NCBI GenBank assembly: GCA_026000945.1
Contig: BNZI01000013.1
Span: 1-24,507 of the forward strand
Source: Clostridia bacterium
GTDB lineage: Bacteria > Bacillota > Clostridia > Lachnospirales > Lachnospiraceae
Direction of reading: 5' to 3'
DNA: 24,507 nt
The stretch's first letter is position 1, and each line of letters begins with the position of its first letter. The notes beneath the pieces are model-generated. The model did not search any database, was not told the DNA's origin, and saw nothing but the letters and a program-made list of their open reading frames with translations. Of this stretch, positions 15,606 to 22,426 are shown piece after piece. A program made the position numbers and the translations under genes.

Positions 15606-15619
15606 AAAGGCAAACCTTT
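15606..15619 (-). promoter_or_regulatory. Hairpin that can hide the ribosome binding site of the SpoIID-like gene
   Basis: On the minus strand AAAGG-TTTG-CCTTT lies directly before the ATG at 15605. The only Shine-Dalgarno candidate, AAAGG, is one arm of the 5-bp stem. Confidence 0.35.
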
Positions 15620-15624
15620 TTTTG

Positions 15625-15824
15625 TCGTTAATATCAGTATATTAATGAGAGGGGAAAAAAGTGAATATAAAGAGAAGGGTGATTTATGTTTGATTTAAGT
15701 GTTTACCAATGGAAAAAAGTATGGGTTACCGGGCATAATGGGTTTAAAGGTTCTTGGCTATGTAAAGTATTAGCCTTAGCGGAAGCAAGAGTATGTGGTT
15801 ATCGTTTAGCTTTGTCTGATACAA
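15625..15824 (+). repeat. Direct repeat 1: duplicated leader and 5' end of rfbG
   Basis: The stretch from TCGTTAATAT through the leader (TGAATATAAAGAGAAGGG) and the first ~46 codons of rfbG is repeated at 16605-16795 with high identity and a few substitutions and small gaps. The repeats flank the toxin-antitoxin genes in direct orientation. Confidence 0.85.
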
Positions 15825-15868
15825 GTTCTATTGTTCATTGTGTAAGACGGATTATTTTACTCAAATAA
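15686..15868 (+). pseudogene. Truncated rfbG fragment (CDP-glucose 4,6-dehydratase N-terminus)
   Basis: The first ~46 residues copy rfbG at 16657 (MFDLSVYQ, KKVWVTGHNGFKGSWLCKVLALA) including the NAD-binding glycine motif. Homology then breaks off at about 15824 and the frame ends at 15868 within unrelated sequence that overlaps the toxin gene end. Differences from the intact gene change the protein (Gly to Trp in YQWKK, Gly to Glu in LAEAR, Ser to Arg in GYRLA), consistent with relaxed selection. With about 135 coding bases of a ~1,060-base gene it cannot be functional. Confidence 0.9.
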
Positions 15869-16135
15869 ATCAGTATGCATACCTGTCCTAGTTAAAGCGA
15901 GAATATTTTCCTGCTCATCTATTTTATAAATTAATAACCAATTGGGCTTGATATGACATTCCCGGTAACCCTTCCAATTTCCTTTTAACGTGTGGTCTTT
16001 GTATCGAGTAGGGAGAGGATTTCCACTAGCGAGAAGTGAAATGACGTTTAATAAAAGAGAAATATCATAGCCTCGTTTTTTGCTGAGTTTGTAGTCTCGT
16101 AAGAAGTCATTGCTCCGTTCTATTTTATACATCAT
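15857..16135 (-). CDS. YafQ/RelE-family toxin of a type II toxin-antitoxin system
   Basis: The 92-residue product belongs to the YafQ branch of the RelE/ParE superfamily, ribosome-dependent mRNA endonucleases. Family features are YKIERSNDFLRDYKLSKKRG, LPTRYKDHTLKGNWKGYRECHI, NWLLIYKI and the C-terminal LTRTGMHTDLF. By alignment with E. coli YafQ the catalytic histidines correspond to H48, H61 and H87. The aspartate of the usual HIxPDW motif is N65 here (HIKPNW), which may weaken activity. The start overlaps the antitoxin stop (ATGATG at 16135/16132), as expected for translational coupling. Its end abuts the truncated rfbG copy. Confidence 0.85.
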   Translation of the reverse strand: MMYKIERSNDFLRDYKLSKKRGYDISLLLNVISLLASGNPLPTRYKDHTLKGNWKGYRECHIKPNWLLIYKIDEQENILALTRTGMHTDLFE

Positions 16136-16415
16136 CAGCTTCTAAATCTTTTACTAAATCTTCTACCGTAGAAAATTTGGGAGTGTTAGGATTTTTCAAC
16201 ATTTGTTCAGTTTCTTCTATAGCTCTAAGAGTTTGTGTATTTGGGCGTTTTAGTAGTGAAAAGGGAATTCCTTGCATTTGTACAGCTTGCCGTAAGAATA
16301 GATTCACTGCGGTGCTCATATTCATTCCCAAATCGGAAAATAGTTCCTCTGACTGTTTTTTTAAAGTTGAGTCAATTCTTAAACTCATCATTGTAGTTGA
16401 ATTTGATTTATTCAT
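16125..16415 (-). CDS. RelB/DinJ-family antitoxin
   Basis: The 96-residue product starts MNKSNSTTMMSLRIDSTLKKQ, a ribbon-helix-helix DNA-binding segment, followed by LFSDLGMNMSTAVNLFLRQAVQMQGIPF, the hallmark of RelB/DinJ antitoxins, and an acidic C-terminal toxin-binding tail (FSTVEDLVKDLEADDV). It neutralises the downstream toxin and represses the operon. The start at 16415 has GGAGG 8 nt upstream; a longer frame from a TTG at 16433 has no such site. A 45-bp near-perfect palindrome lies just upstream and is the probable operator. Confidence 0.88.
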   Translation of the reverse strand: MNKSNSTTMMSLRIDSTLKKQSEELFSDLGMNMSTAVNLFLRQAVQMQGIPFSLLKRPNTQTLRAIEETEQMLKNPNTPKFSTVEDLVKDLEADDV

Positions 16416-16437
16416 TTTATTTACCTCCATCAATTAG

Positions 16438-16482
16438 TAGATAATATATATATATTGTATCACAATATATATATATTATCTA
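16438..16482. promoter_or_regulatory. Palindromic operator of the toxin-antitoxin operon
   Basis: Two perfect 21-bp inverted arms (16438-16458 and 16462-16482) flank a 3-nt centre. The arms run TAGATAATATATA... to ...TATTGT. The site lies 22 nt upstream of the antitoxin start and includes TATTAT/TACAAT-like boxes on the minus strand. Antitoxins with ribbon-helix-helix domains bind such palindromes to repress their own operon. Confidence 0.7.
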
Positions 16483-16604
16483 TATTTAAAAGTGAGAATA
16501 AAACCTTAGTAAGAAAAATATTGAAAAATTAAAATTTTTAGTAAATCTCTTTATGATCAAAAATAGTAGATGAAGAAATTTTTCATAGAAGAACCCCTTT
16601 TTTG

Positions 16605-16795
16605 ATCGTTAATATTAATGGGAGGGGAAAAATGAATATAAAGAGAAGGGTGATTTATGTTTGATTTAAGTGTTTACCAAGGGAAAAAAGTATGGGTTAC
16701 CGGGCATAATGGTTTTAAAGGTTCTTGGCTATGTAAAGTATTAGCTTTAGCGGGAGCAAGAGTATGTGGTTATAGTTTAGCTTTGCCCGATACAA
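16605..16795 (+). repeat. Direct repeat 2: leader and 5' end of intact rfbG
   Basis: This is the partner of 15625-15824. It lacks six bases of the AT-rich part and two of the A run, and differs by scattered point changes. Homology ends at GATACAA, in the coding region of rfbG. Confidence 0.85.
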
Positions 16796-17715
16796 AAAAT
16801 TTGTTTTCTTTGATGGATCTATCAGATTCTGTTGTTTCGATCATAGGAGATGTTCGGGATAGAAAAACGTTAGAAAAAGAATTTACTGCTTTTGCTCCAG
16901 AATATGTTTTTCATTTGGCAGCTCAACCTTTAGTAAAATTTTCTTATCAAGAGCCTGCTTATACTTATGAAACAAATGTGATGGGAACGGTGAATCTTTT
17001 AGATTGCGCGAGAAGAAGCTCGTCAGTACGTTCAATTTTAAATGTCACTACGGATAAAGTGTATGAAAATAAAGAATGGGAATGGGGATATCGAGAAAAT
17101 GAACCATTGAATGGATATGACCCTTATTCGAATAGTAAATCTTGTTCAGAGTTAATTACTTCTACTTATCAACGTTGTTTTTTTGAAGGAAAAGTTGCCA
17201 TATCTACAGCTAGAGCTGGTAATGTCATTGGAGGAGGAGATTTTGCCCTAGATCGAATTATCCCGGATTGTATACGAGCAGCATTAGAAAAGAAAGAGAT
17301 TTTTTTACGTAATCCTCATTCAATCAGACCTTATCAACATGTATTAGAACCGATTTTTGCTTATTTGTACATTGCATGGAAACAAAGTGAAGAAATGAAA
17401 TTTGCCGGTACATATAATATTGGGCCGGAACAAAGTGACTGTATCAGTACGAAAGAATTAGCTGAAAAATTTTGTAAGACTTGGGGTGAAAATTTAACTT
17501 ACTTGATTGAAAAAGAAAATCAGGAGGCTGTACATGAGGCTTCATTTTTGACTTTAGACTGTGCAAAGATAAAAAAAGTATTAAAATGGAAACCTATTTG
17601 GAATATAGATACAGCTATTCAGAAAACAGTAGAATGGGTCAAAAGTTATCAAGCAAAAGAAAATATAGAAATTTGTATGGAAAAACAAATTTTTAGCTAT
17701 TTAGAATCTATATAA
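16657..17715 (+). CDS. rfbG: CDP-glucose 4,6-dehydratase
   Basis: The 352-residue product is a short-chain dehydratase of the extended SDR family, turning CDP-glucose into CDP-4-keto-6-deoxyglucose for 3,6-dideoxyhexose synthesis. Evidence is the NAD motif VTGHNGFKGSWL (about residues 14-25), VFHLAAQPLVKFSY, the TTDKVYENKEWEWGYRENEPL block typical of RfbG, the catalytic YDPYSNSKSCSELI (YxxxK), ARAGNVIGGGDFALDRIIPD and RPYQHVLEPI. Length is normal. The start follows GAAGGG. A truncated duplicate of its 5' end lies 971 bp upstream. The next pathway enzyme, rfbH, follows after a 286-nt gap holding a structured repeat. The cytidylyltransferase rfbF is not in the window. Confidence 0.92.
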   Translation: MFDLSVYQGKKVWVTGHNGFKGSWLCKVLALAGARVCGYSLALPDTKNLFSLMDLSDSVVSIIGDVRDRKTLEKEFTAFAPEYVFHLAAQPLVKFSYQEPAYTYETNVMGTVNLLDCARRSSSVRSILNVTTDKVYENKEWEWGYRENEPLNGYDPYSNSKSCSELITSTYQRCFFEGKVAISTARAGNVIGGGDFALDRIIPDCIRAALEKKEIFLRNPHSIRPYQHVLEPIFAYLYIAWKQSEEMKFAGTYNIGPEQSDCISTKELAEKFCKTWGENLTYLIEKENQEAVHEASFLTLDCAKIKKVLKWKPIWNIDTAIQKTVEWVKSYQAKENIEICMEKQIFSYLESI

Positions 17716-17796
17716 AATTTCCAAATAGAAAAATATTAGGATATGTTGATCAATATAAAAAAGTGGGCAAATACTAGAGGTATTTTAAGTAAGACA

Positions 17797-17941
17797 GCCA
17801 GATAGTTCTTCCCTTCTAAAGAAGGGGATGAATGATATAGGATCGTGGGTCACAAGGAGATAGCTTTCCTGTACTGGTAGCACGAGTCATCTTGAGCGAG
17901 AAGCCCTGAGCTTTTAGCATGACGGTGATAAGATATGTCAC
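17797..17941 (+). ncRNA. Structured leader repeat, copy 3 (IS200/IS605 right-end / omega-RNA-like)
   Basis: The first hairpin TTCCCTTC-TAAA-GAAGGGGA replaces the TCCCCACT/AGTGGGGA of copy 1 by compensating changes. GATGAATGATATA, GTGGGTCACAAGGAGATAGC and CATCTTGAGCGAGAAGCCC follow, then CTTTTAGCATG and the end GATATGTCAC at 17941. The terminal hairpin is weaker than in the other copies. It sits between rfbG and rfbH, 60 nt before the rfbH start. Confidence 0.45.
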
Positions 17942-18001
17942 GGAATTTAGGAAAAGTTTGCTACAAATGAGATAGTAGATGGGTTTTTAGAAAGGATAAA
18001 T

Positions 18002-19348
18002 ATGTCAAATAGGGAGCAAGAAAAAGAAGAAATTTTAAAGCGCGTAGAGGCCTATGCAAAAAAATATCATCAAGTAAATAAACCTTATCAGAAGGGAGAA
18101 AAAATCCCTTATGCAGGGCGTGTGTATGACCAAGCAGAAATGGTGAATTTAGTAGATAGTGCTTTGGAATTTTGGCTGACAGAGGGAGATTACACGAGAA
18201 AATTTGAAGAAAAATTAAAGAAATATTTAGCGATAGATTACTGCTCATTAGTAAATTCTGGATCGTCAGCAAATTTGCTTGCTTTTATGACTTTGACTTC
18301 TCCTTTACTAAAAGAAAGGCAAATTAAAAGAGGAGACGAAGTGATTACGCTTGCAGCGGGTTTTCCCACTACTGTAGCACCCATATTACAGTATGGGGCT
18401 GTACCTGTCTTTTTAGATATTACAATTCCAGAATATAGTATAGATGTTTCGCAATTGGAGCAAGCCTTCACTGAAAGGACGAAAGCAGTGATGGTAGCCC
18501 ATACTTTGGGAAATCCCTTTCCTTTAAAAGAAGTGAAAGATTTTTGCAAACAGCATAATTTATGGCTCATTGAAGACAATTGCGATGCTTTAGGCAGTCG
18601 TTATCAATTCGACGGTGAATGGAAATTTACTGGAACAATAGGAGATATTGGGACTTCTAGTTTTTACCCTGCACATCATATCACAACAGGAGAGGGCGGA
18701 GCAGTTTATACGAAAGATCCTTTATTGAACCGGATTATGCGTTCTTTTAGGGATTGGGGGCGTGCATGTACTTGTCCTAGCGGAGTGGATAATTCTTGCG
18801 GACATCGTTTTGATGGCCAGTACGGAGAATTGCCAAAAGGTTATGACCACAAATATGTCTATTCGCATTTTGGCTATAATTTAAAAGCTACGGATATGCA
18901 GGCAGCAGTAGGAGTAGCACAATTAGATAAGCTTTCTTATTTTGTCCAAAAAAGAAGAGAAAATTTTGCCTATTTGTATGATCGTCTAAAGGATTTAGAG
19001 CAGTTTTTTTACTTACCTAAAGCTTTAGAAGAGTCAGAGCCTAGTTGGTTTGGTTTTCTTTTGACCGTAAAGGATGAAAAAAAAATAGAGCGTAATTTAA
19101 TTGTACAACATCTAGAAAAAAAAGGAATACAAACTAGAATGCTTTTTGCTGGAAATTTGCTTGCTCATCCTTGTTTTGATTCTATACGCCATCAAAAAGG
19201 AGTTTATCGCTTGATCGGAAATTTACAGAATACAGACTATGTGATGAGGAATACTTTTTGGTTAGGCGTATATCCAGGTATGCAAAAAGAGCAATTAGAC
19301 TATATGGTAGAGCAAATTCATGACTATATCAAAAGTGATTCTCAATGA
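18002..19348 (+). CDS. rfbH: CDP-4-keto-6-deoxy-D-glucose 3-dehydrase (RfbH/E1)
   Basis: The 448-residue product is the PMP- and [2Fe-2S]-dependent dehydrase that removes the C3 hydroxyl in 3,6-dideoxysugar synthesis. Its aminotransferase fold shows YCSLVNSGSSANLLAFM, GDEVITLAAGFPTTVAPILQ, LWLIEDNCDALGSRY and SSFYPAHHITTGEGGAVYT. In the last, the usual PLP lysine is replaced by His, the defining mark of this enzyme. The cysteines in ACTCPSGVDNSC, spaced +0, +2, +10, plus probably the Cys in EDNCDAL, match the cluster ligands of E1. The start follows AAAGGA. It pairs with rfbG; the reductase, 2-epimerase or synthase genes that would define the sugar are absent, and a restriction-modification pair follows instead. 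Confidence 0.93.
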   Translation: MSNREQEKEEILKRVEAYAKKYHQVNKPYQKGEKIPYAGRVYDQAEMVNLVDSALEFWLTEGDYTRKFEEKLKKYLAIDYCSLVNSGSSANLLAFMTLTSPLLKERQIKRGDEVITLAAGFPTTVAPILQYGAVPVFLDITIPEYSIDVSQLEQAFTERTKAVMVAHTLGNPFPLKEVKDFCKQHNLWLIEDNCDALGSRYQFDGEWKFTGTIGDIGTSSFYPAHHITTGEGGAVYTKDPLLNRIMRSFRDWGRACTCPSGVDNSCGHRFDGQYGELPKGYDHKYVYSHFGYNLKATDMQAAVGVAQLDKLSYFVQKRRENFAYLYDRLKDLEQFFYLPKALEESEPSWFGFLLTVKDEKKIERNLIVQHLEKKGIQTRMLFAGNLLAHPCFDSIRHQKGVYRLIGNLQNTDYVMRNTFWLGVYPGMQKEQLDYMVEQIHDYIKSDSQ

Positions 19349-19498
19349 GAGGGTTACTTTTGCTGATTACTTCTATGTTTGCAAGTTTACTTTTTTATCG
19401 TGGACATTTGAATATAAAAATAATGCTTATTTATATTTGCTGTATGCAATAATCTTGATCAGATATGGTCTACTTAACCATGAAAGGGGGTCTATACG

Positions 19499-20536
19499 GT
19501 GGAAATTGGTAAAATAAATAAGTCAAATAAACCCCTAACCGCTATTGAATTATTTGCTGGGGCGGGTGGTCTCGCTCTTGGCATTGAAAAAGTGGGTTTT
19601 AAAACTGTTGCACTTATTGAATTCAACAAAGATGCTGCAGAGACGTTAAAGCATAATCGTCCTGAGTGGAATGTTATCTGTGACGATATAGCAAATATTT
19701 CACCACTTAATTTACCAACATACTTTAAGATGCCTGTTGGTGAATTGGACTTACTGTCAGGTGGTGCACCTTGCCAAGCGTTCTCCTATGCTGGTAAACG
19801 GCTCGGATTAGAAGATACAAGGGGGACATTGTTTTACCATTTTGCGGTTTTTCTTGAAAAGCTACGTCCGAAAACCTTTTTATTTGAAAATGTGCGCGGC
19901 TTGTTAACACATAATCACGGTCATACTTACAAAACAATTATTGATTTATTTACGGCAGCAGGTTATGCCATTCAAAAGCAGGTTTTAAATGCTTGGGATT
20001 ATGGCGTTGCGCAAAAGCGCGAACGACTTATCACGATCGGGGTACGTAATGATTTAATAGATCAAATCAAAGTTGCTTTCCCCACTCCGCATGACGTTAA
20101 ACCTGTTCTGCGTGATGTGCTGAAAGATGTCCCTCATAGTGCAGGTACACCATATTCGGAATATAAGCGCAAAATATTTGAATTAGTGCCGCCAGGTGGT
20201 TATTGGCGTGATCTTCCTGAAAATATAGCGAGGGAATACATGAAAAGTTGCTGGAATATGGGTGGTGGTCGAACGGGGATATTGCGTCGTTTAAGCTTAG
20301 ATGAACCGTCATTAGCAGTTTTAACTTCTCCTTCTCAAAAGCAAACAGATAGATGTCACCCTTTGGAAGTACGTCCATTTACTGTTCGTGAAAATGCACG
20401 TGTCCAATCTTTTCCTGATGATTGGGAATTTATTGGGAGTGTTGGAAGCCAGTATAAACAAGTTGGCAATGCCGTGCCTGTTTTACTTGCATATGAGATA
20501 GCCAAAGAGATTTACAAGGGGTTAGAAAGCGTATGA
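19499..20536 (+). CDS. DNA (cytosine-5) methyltransferase, probably GGNCC-specific
   Basis: The 345-residue enzyme transfers a methyl group from S-adenosylmethionine to cytosine C5. Motif I is ELFAGAGGLALGIEKVGF; the catalytic motif IV is SGGAPCQAFSYAG with C92; motif VI is FLFENVRGLL; motif VIII is AQKRERLITIGV; motifs IX-X are RENARVQSFPDDWEF and QVGNAVPVLLAYEIAKEI. The recognition part SPSQKQTDRCHPLEVRPFTVRE resembles Sau96I/Eco47II-type (GGNCC) enzymes. The start is GTG preceded by AAAGGGGG. Codon use looks richer in G+C than its neighbours, suggesting acquisition. It overlaps the endonuclease gene by 4 nt. Confidence 0.9.
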   Translation: MEIGKINKSNKPLTAIELFAGAGGLALGIEKVGFKTVALIEFNKDAAETLKHNRPEWNVICDDIANISPLNLPTYFKMPVGELDLLSGGAPCQAFSYAGKRLGLEDTRGTLFYHFAVFLEKLRPKTFLFENVRGLLTHNHGHTYKTIIDLFTAAGYAIQKQVLNAWDYGVAQKRERLITIGVRNDLIDQIKVAFPTPHDVKPVLRDVLKDVPHSAGTPYSEYKRKIFELVPPGGYWRDLPENIAREYMKSCWNMGGGRTGILRRLSLDEPSLAVLTSPSQKQTDRCHPLEVRPFTVRENARVQSFPDDWEFIGSVGSQYKQVGNAVPVLLAYEIAKEIYKGLESV

Positions 20537-21324
20537 GTTGGGATTTAGCATTTATATCCGAACAGGACTTTGCAGAACATGTCCGTTTGACTATACAACA
20601 GTATGGCGACAAGCTTGCCGCCTTTGATCTACATAAATTTAATAGTAATATTGTGGATCCTATTAAGTTAATTTTTGATAAAACGGTTTATCACTATACT
20701 TGGGAAGAAATAATTAAAAATGAAATTTTTCGTCAACGCGACAAGTCGAACAACAATGACATAGGCTATTTTCATCAACGATTTTTTCAGTATGTAGCAG
20801 GTTGTGTTGTTCCACTGGTAGGGTGGGATGTGATCTTTACGAATGAAAAAGGGATATTGCTGCCTGATGGCGACAAAGTTAAGACAGTGTTTGTGGAGAT
20901 GAAAAACAAACATAATACAATGAATAGTGCTTCAAGTGGAAAGACGTACATAAAAATGCAAGGACAATTATTATCCGATGATGATTGCGCATGTTTTCTT
21001 GTGGAGACTATAGCAAAAAGAAGTCAAAATATTACTTGGTCAGTGAGTGTTGATGGAACGCGACAAAAGCACCGTCGGATTCGTCGTGTGAGTATGGATG
21101 AATTTTATAAACTTGTAACCGGACAGGATGACGCATTTTATCAGATGTGTATGCTTTTGCCGTCTGTTGTTGAACGTGTAGTTGCAGAAGCTACACCTGA
21201 GGCTCTGCCGCAAGATACCGTTATTGATGAATTGAAGCAAATAGCAGATAATGAAAATAATTCTTTTATCTTAGCACTATATATGCTTGGCTTTGGTTCA
21301 TATAATGGATTTAGGAGAGAATAG
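20533..21324 (+). CDS. Type II restriction endonuclease, Eco47II/Sau96I family
   Basis: The 263-residue protein matches the Eco47II family, whose members cut GGNCC. It has the family blocks NDIGYFHQRFFQYVAG, GWDVIF and VFVEMKNKHNTMNSASSGKTY, followed by KMQGQLLSDDDCACFLVETIAKRSQNITW. The D of GWDV and the E-x-K of VEMKNK form a PD-(D/E)xK type nuclease centre. The start ATG overlaps the methyltransferase stop (ATGA at 20533-20536), so the two are translationally coupled. Exact cleavage specificity is inferred from family resemblance. No controller (C) gene is visible. Confidence 0.88.
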   Translation: MSWDLAFISEQDFAEHVRLTIQQYGDKLAAFDLHKFNSNIVDPIKLIFDKTVYHYTWEEIIKNEIFRQRDKSNNNDIGYFHQRFFQYVAGCVVPLVGWDVIFTNEKGILLPDGDKVKTVFVEMKNKHNTMNSASSGKTYIKMQGQLLSDDDCACFLVETIAKRSQNITWSVSVDGTRQKHRRIRRVSMDEFYKLVTGQDDAFYQMCMLLPSVVERVVAEATPEALPQDTVIDELKQIADNENNSFILALYMLGFGSYNGFRRE

Positions 21325-21333
21325 GAGTAGTAA

Positions 21334-21382
21334 GAAAAAACACTGCTGCATTAACTTTGAGTTAATGCAGCAGTGTTTTTTC
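21334..21382. terminator. Strong bidirectional terminator
   Basis: A perfect 23-bp stem (21334-21356 with 21360-21382) around a 3-nt loop TTG is flanked by A and T tracts on both sides. It ends the restriction-modification transcript on the + strand and the glycosyltransferase transcript (stop at 21385) on the - strand. Confidence 0.92.
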
Positions 21383-21384
21383 TT

Positions 21385-22398
21385 TTAACATCCATAAATT
21401 CTTCGGATTAATTGATAAATTTTAATTGAGATTTTTCTTCCTGCTTTACCTGGCCAGTTGCAGCTGATTCCTAAAAATCCATAGCGGATTTTGTGGTAGA
21501 CTTTAGGTTGATGCAATTTTAGATATTGCCACAACTCTTGTTTCTTTTGGAAGTTTTCATCTGTACCAGAGCGTAGCAGTAAAACGGAAGAGATGGTCAT
21601 TAAAATTTCTAAATTTTGATAAGCATATTTACGTAAATATTTTTGAGGTAATTTAGATACATCAAAGGCATTAATGGCTAATTGTGTAACATAAATTTGT
21701 TGATCTATGCGTCCAATCATGATATTTTCATTTACAGATTGGTCTTCTCGTCCGATATAATAGCGATAAAAGTTTGTGTCTAAGTAGTACATGTGTTTAA
21801 CATGAGGTAGCGGACAGTAAGCAAATAGGCTGTCCACATAAAAAGTATGTTTAGGTAATTCAAAATGAAAGTTCTTGAGCAATTGTGTACGATAAATGAT
21901 GGAGTGCATAAGGATGTAATGTCCGATAGGAAAAGTTTGCACATCGTCCCAAGTAAAAATTTGATCAACAGGGAAAATTTTACGATAGTGCATTACTTTT
22001 TTTCGTTTAAAATCCTTATTTTCATAAACAAAATTACATAGCAACATATCTAGCTTATCTTGGTCTAAGACAATTTGCCTAAGTGTAGCTAACACTTTTT
22101 GATAGGAATCTTCGTCCACCCAATCATCACTATCTACTACCTTGTAAAAAATACCAGTAGCGTTGCGTAATCCCGCATTTACTGCTTCACCGTGACCTCC
22201 ATTTTCTTGGTGAATAGCCCGAACAATGTCGGGATATTCTTGGGCATAACGGTCAGCAATTTCTTTGGTTCTGTCACTAGATCCGTCATTGACTACTAAA
22301 ATTTCCACTTCGTCTTTGCCTGTCAGTAAAGTTTGAATACAATGTTCCATATAGTCTTGCGAGTTATAACAAGGGATGGCTATGGATAACAGTTTCAT
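21385..22398 (-). CDS. Family 2 glycosyltransferase
   Basis: The 337-residue product begins MKLLSIAIPCYNSQDYMEHC and has the GT-A features EILVVNDGSSDRT, HQENGGHGEAVNAGL and VVDSDDWVDEDSY (DxD-type metal site). It would add a sugar from a nucleotide-sugar to a surface polymer or lipid; donor and acceptor cannot be told. It has no membrane segment, unlike some family 2 enzymes. The start at 22398 follows AGGAGG. The CPBP gene lies 28 nt upstream on the same strand, so the two probably share a promoter. The proximity to rfbG/rfbH on the opposite strand fits a surface-sugar locus. Confidence 0.88.
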   Translation of the reverse strand: MKLLSIAIPCYNSQDYMEHCIQTLLTGKDEVEILVVNDGSSDRTKEIADRYAQEYPDIVRAIHQENGGHGEAVNAGLRNATGIFYKVVDSDDWVDEDSYQKVLATLRQIVLDQDKLDMLLCNFVYENKDFKRKKVMHYRKIFPVDQIFTWDDVQTFPIGHYILMHSIIYRTQLLKNFHFELPKHTFYVDSLFAYCPLPHVKHMYYLDTNFYRYYIGREDQSVNENIMIGRIDQQIYVTQLAINAFDVSKLPQKYLRKYAYQNLEILMTISSVLLLRSGTDENFQKKQELWQYLKLHQPKVYHKIRYGFLGISCNWPGKAGRKISIKIYQLIRRIYGC

Positions 22399-22426
22399 TT
22401 GTTTTCCTCCTGAAAGAACTTGTCTT

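Noticed and set aside
19320..19517. 65-residue frame between rfbH and the methyltransferase
   Set aside because: It overlaps the end of rfbH, lacks a ribosome binding site and has no recognisable features.
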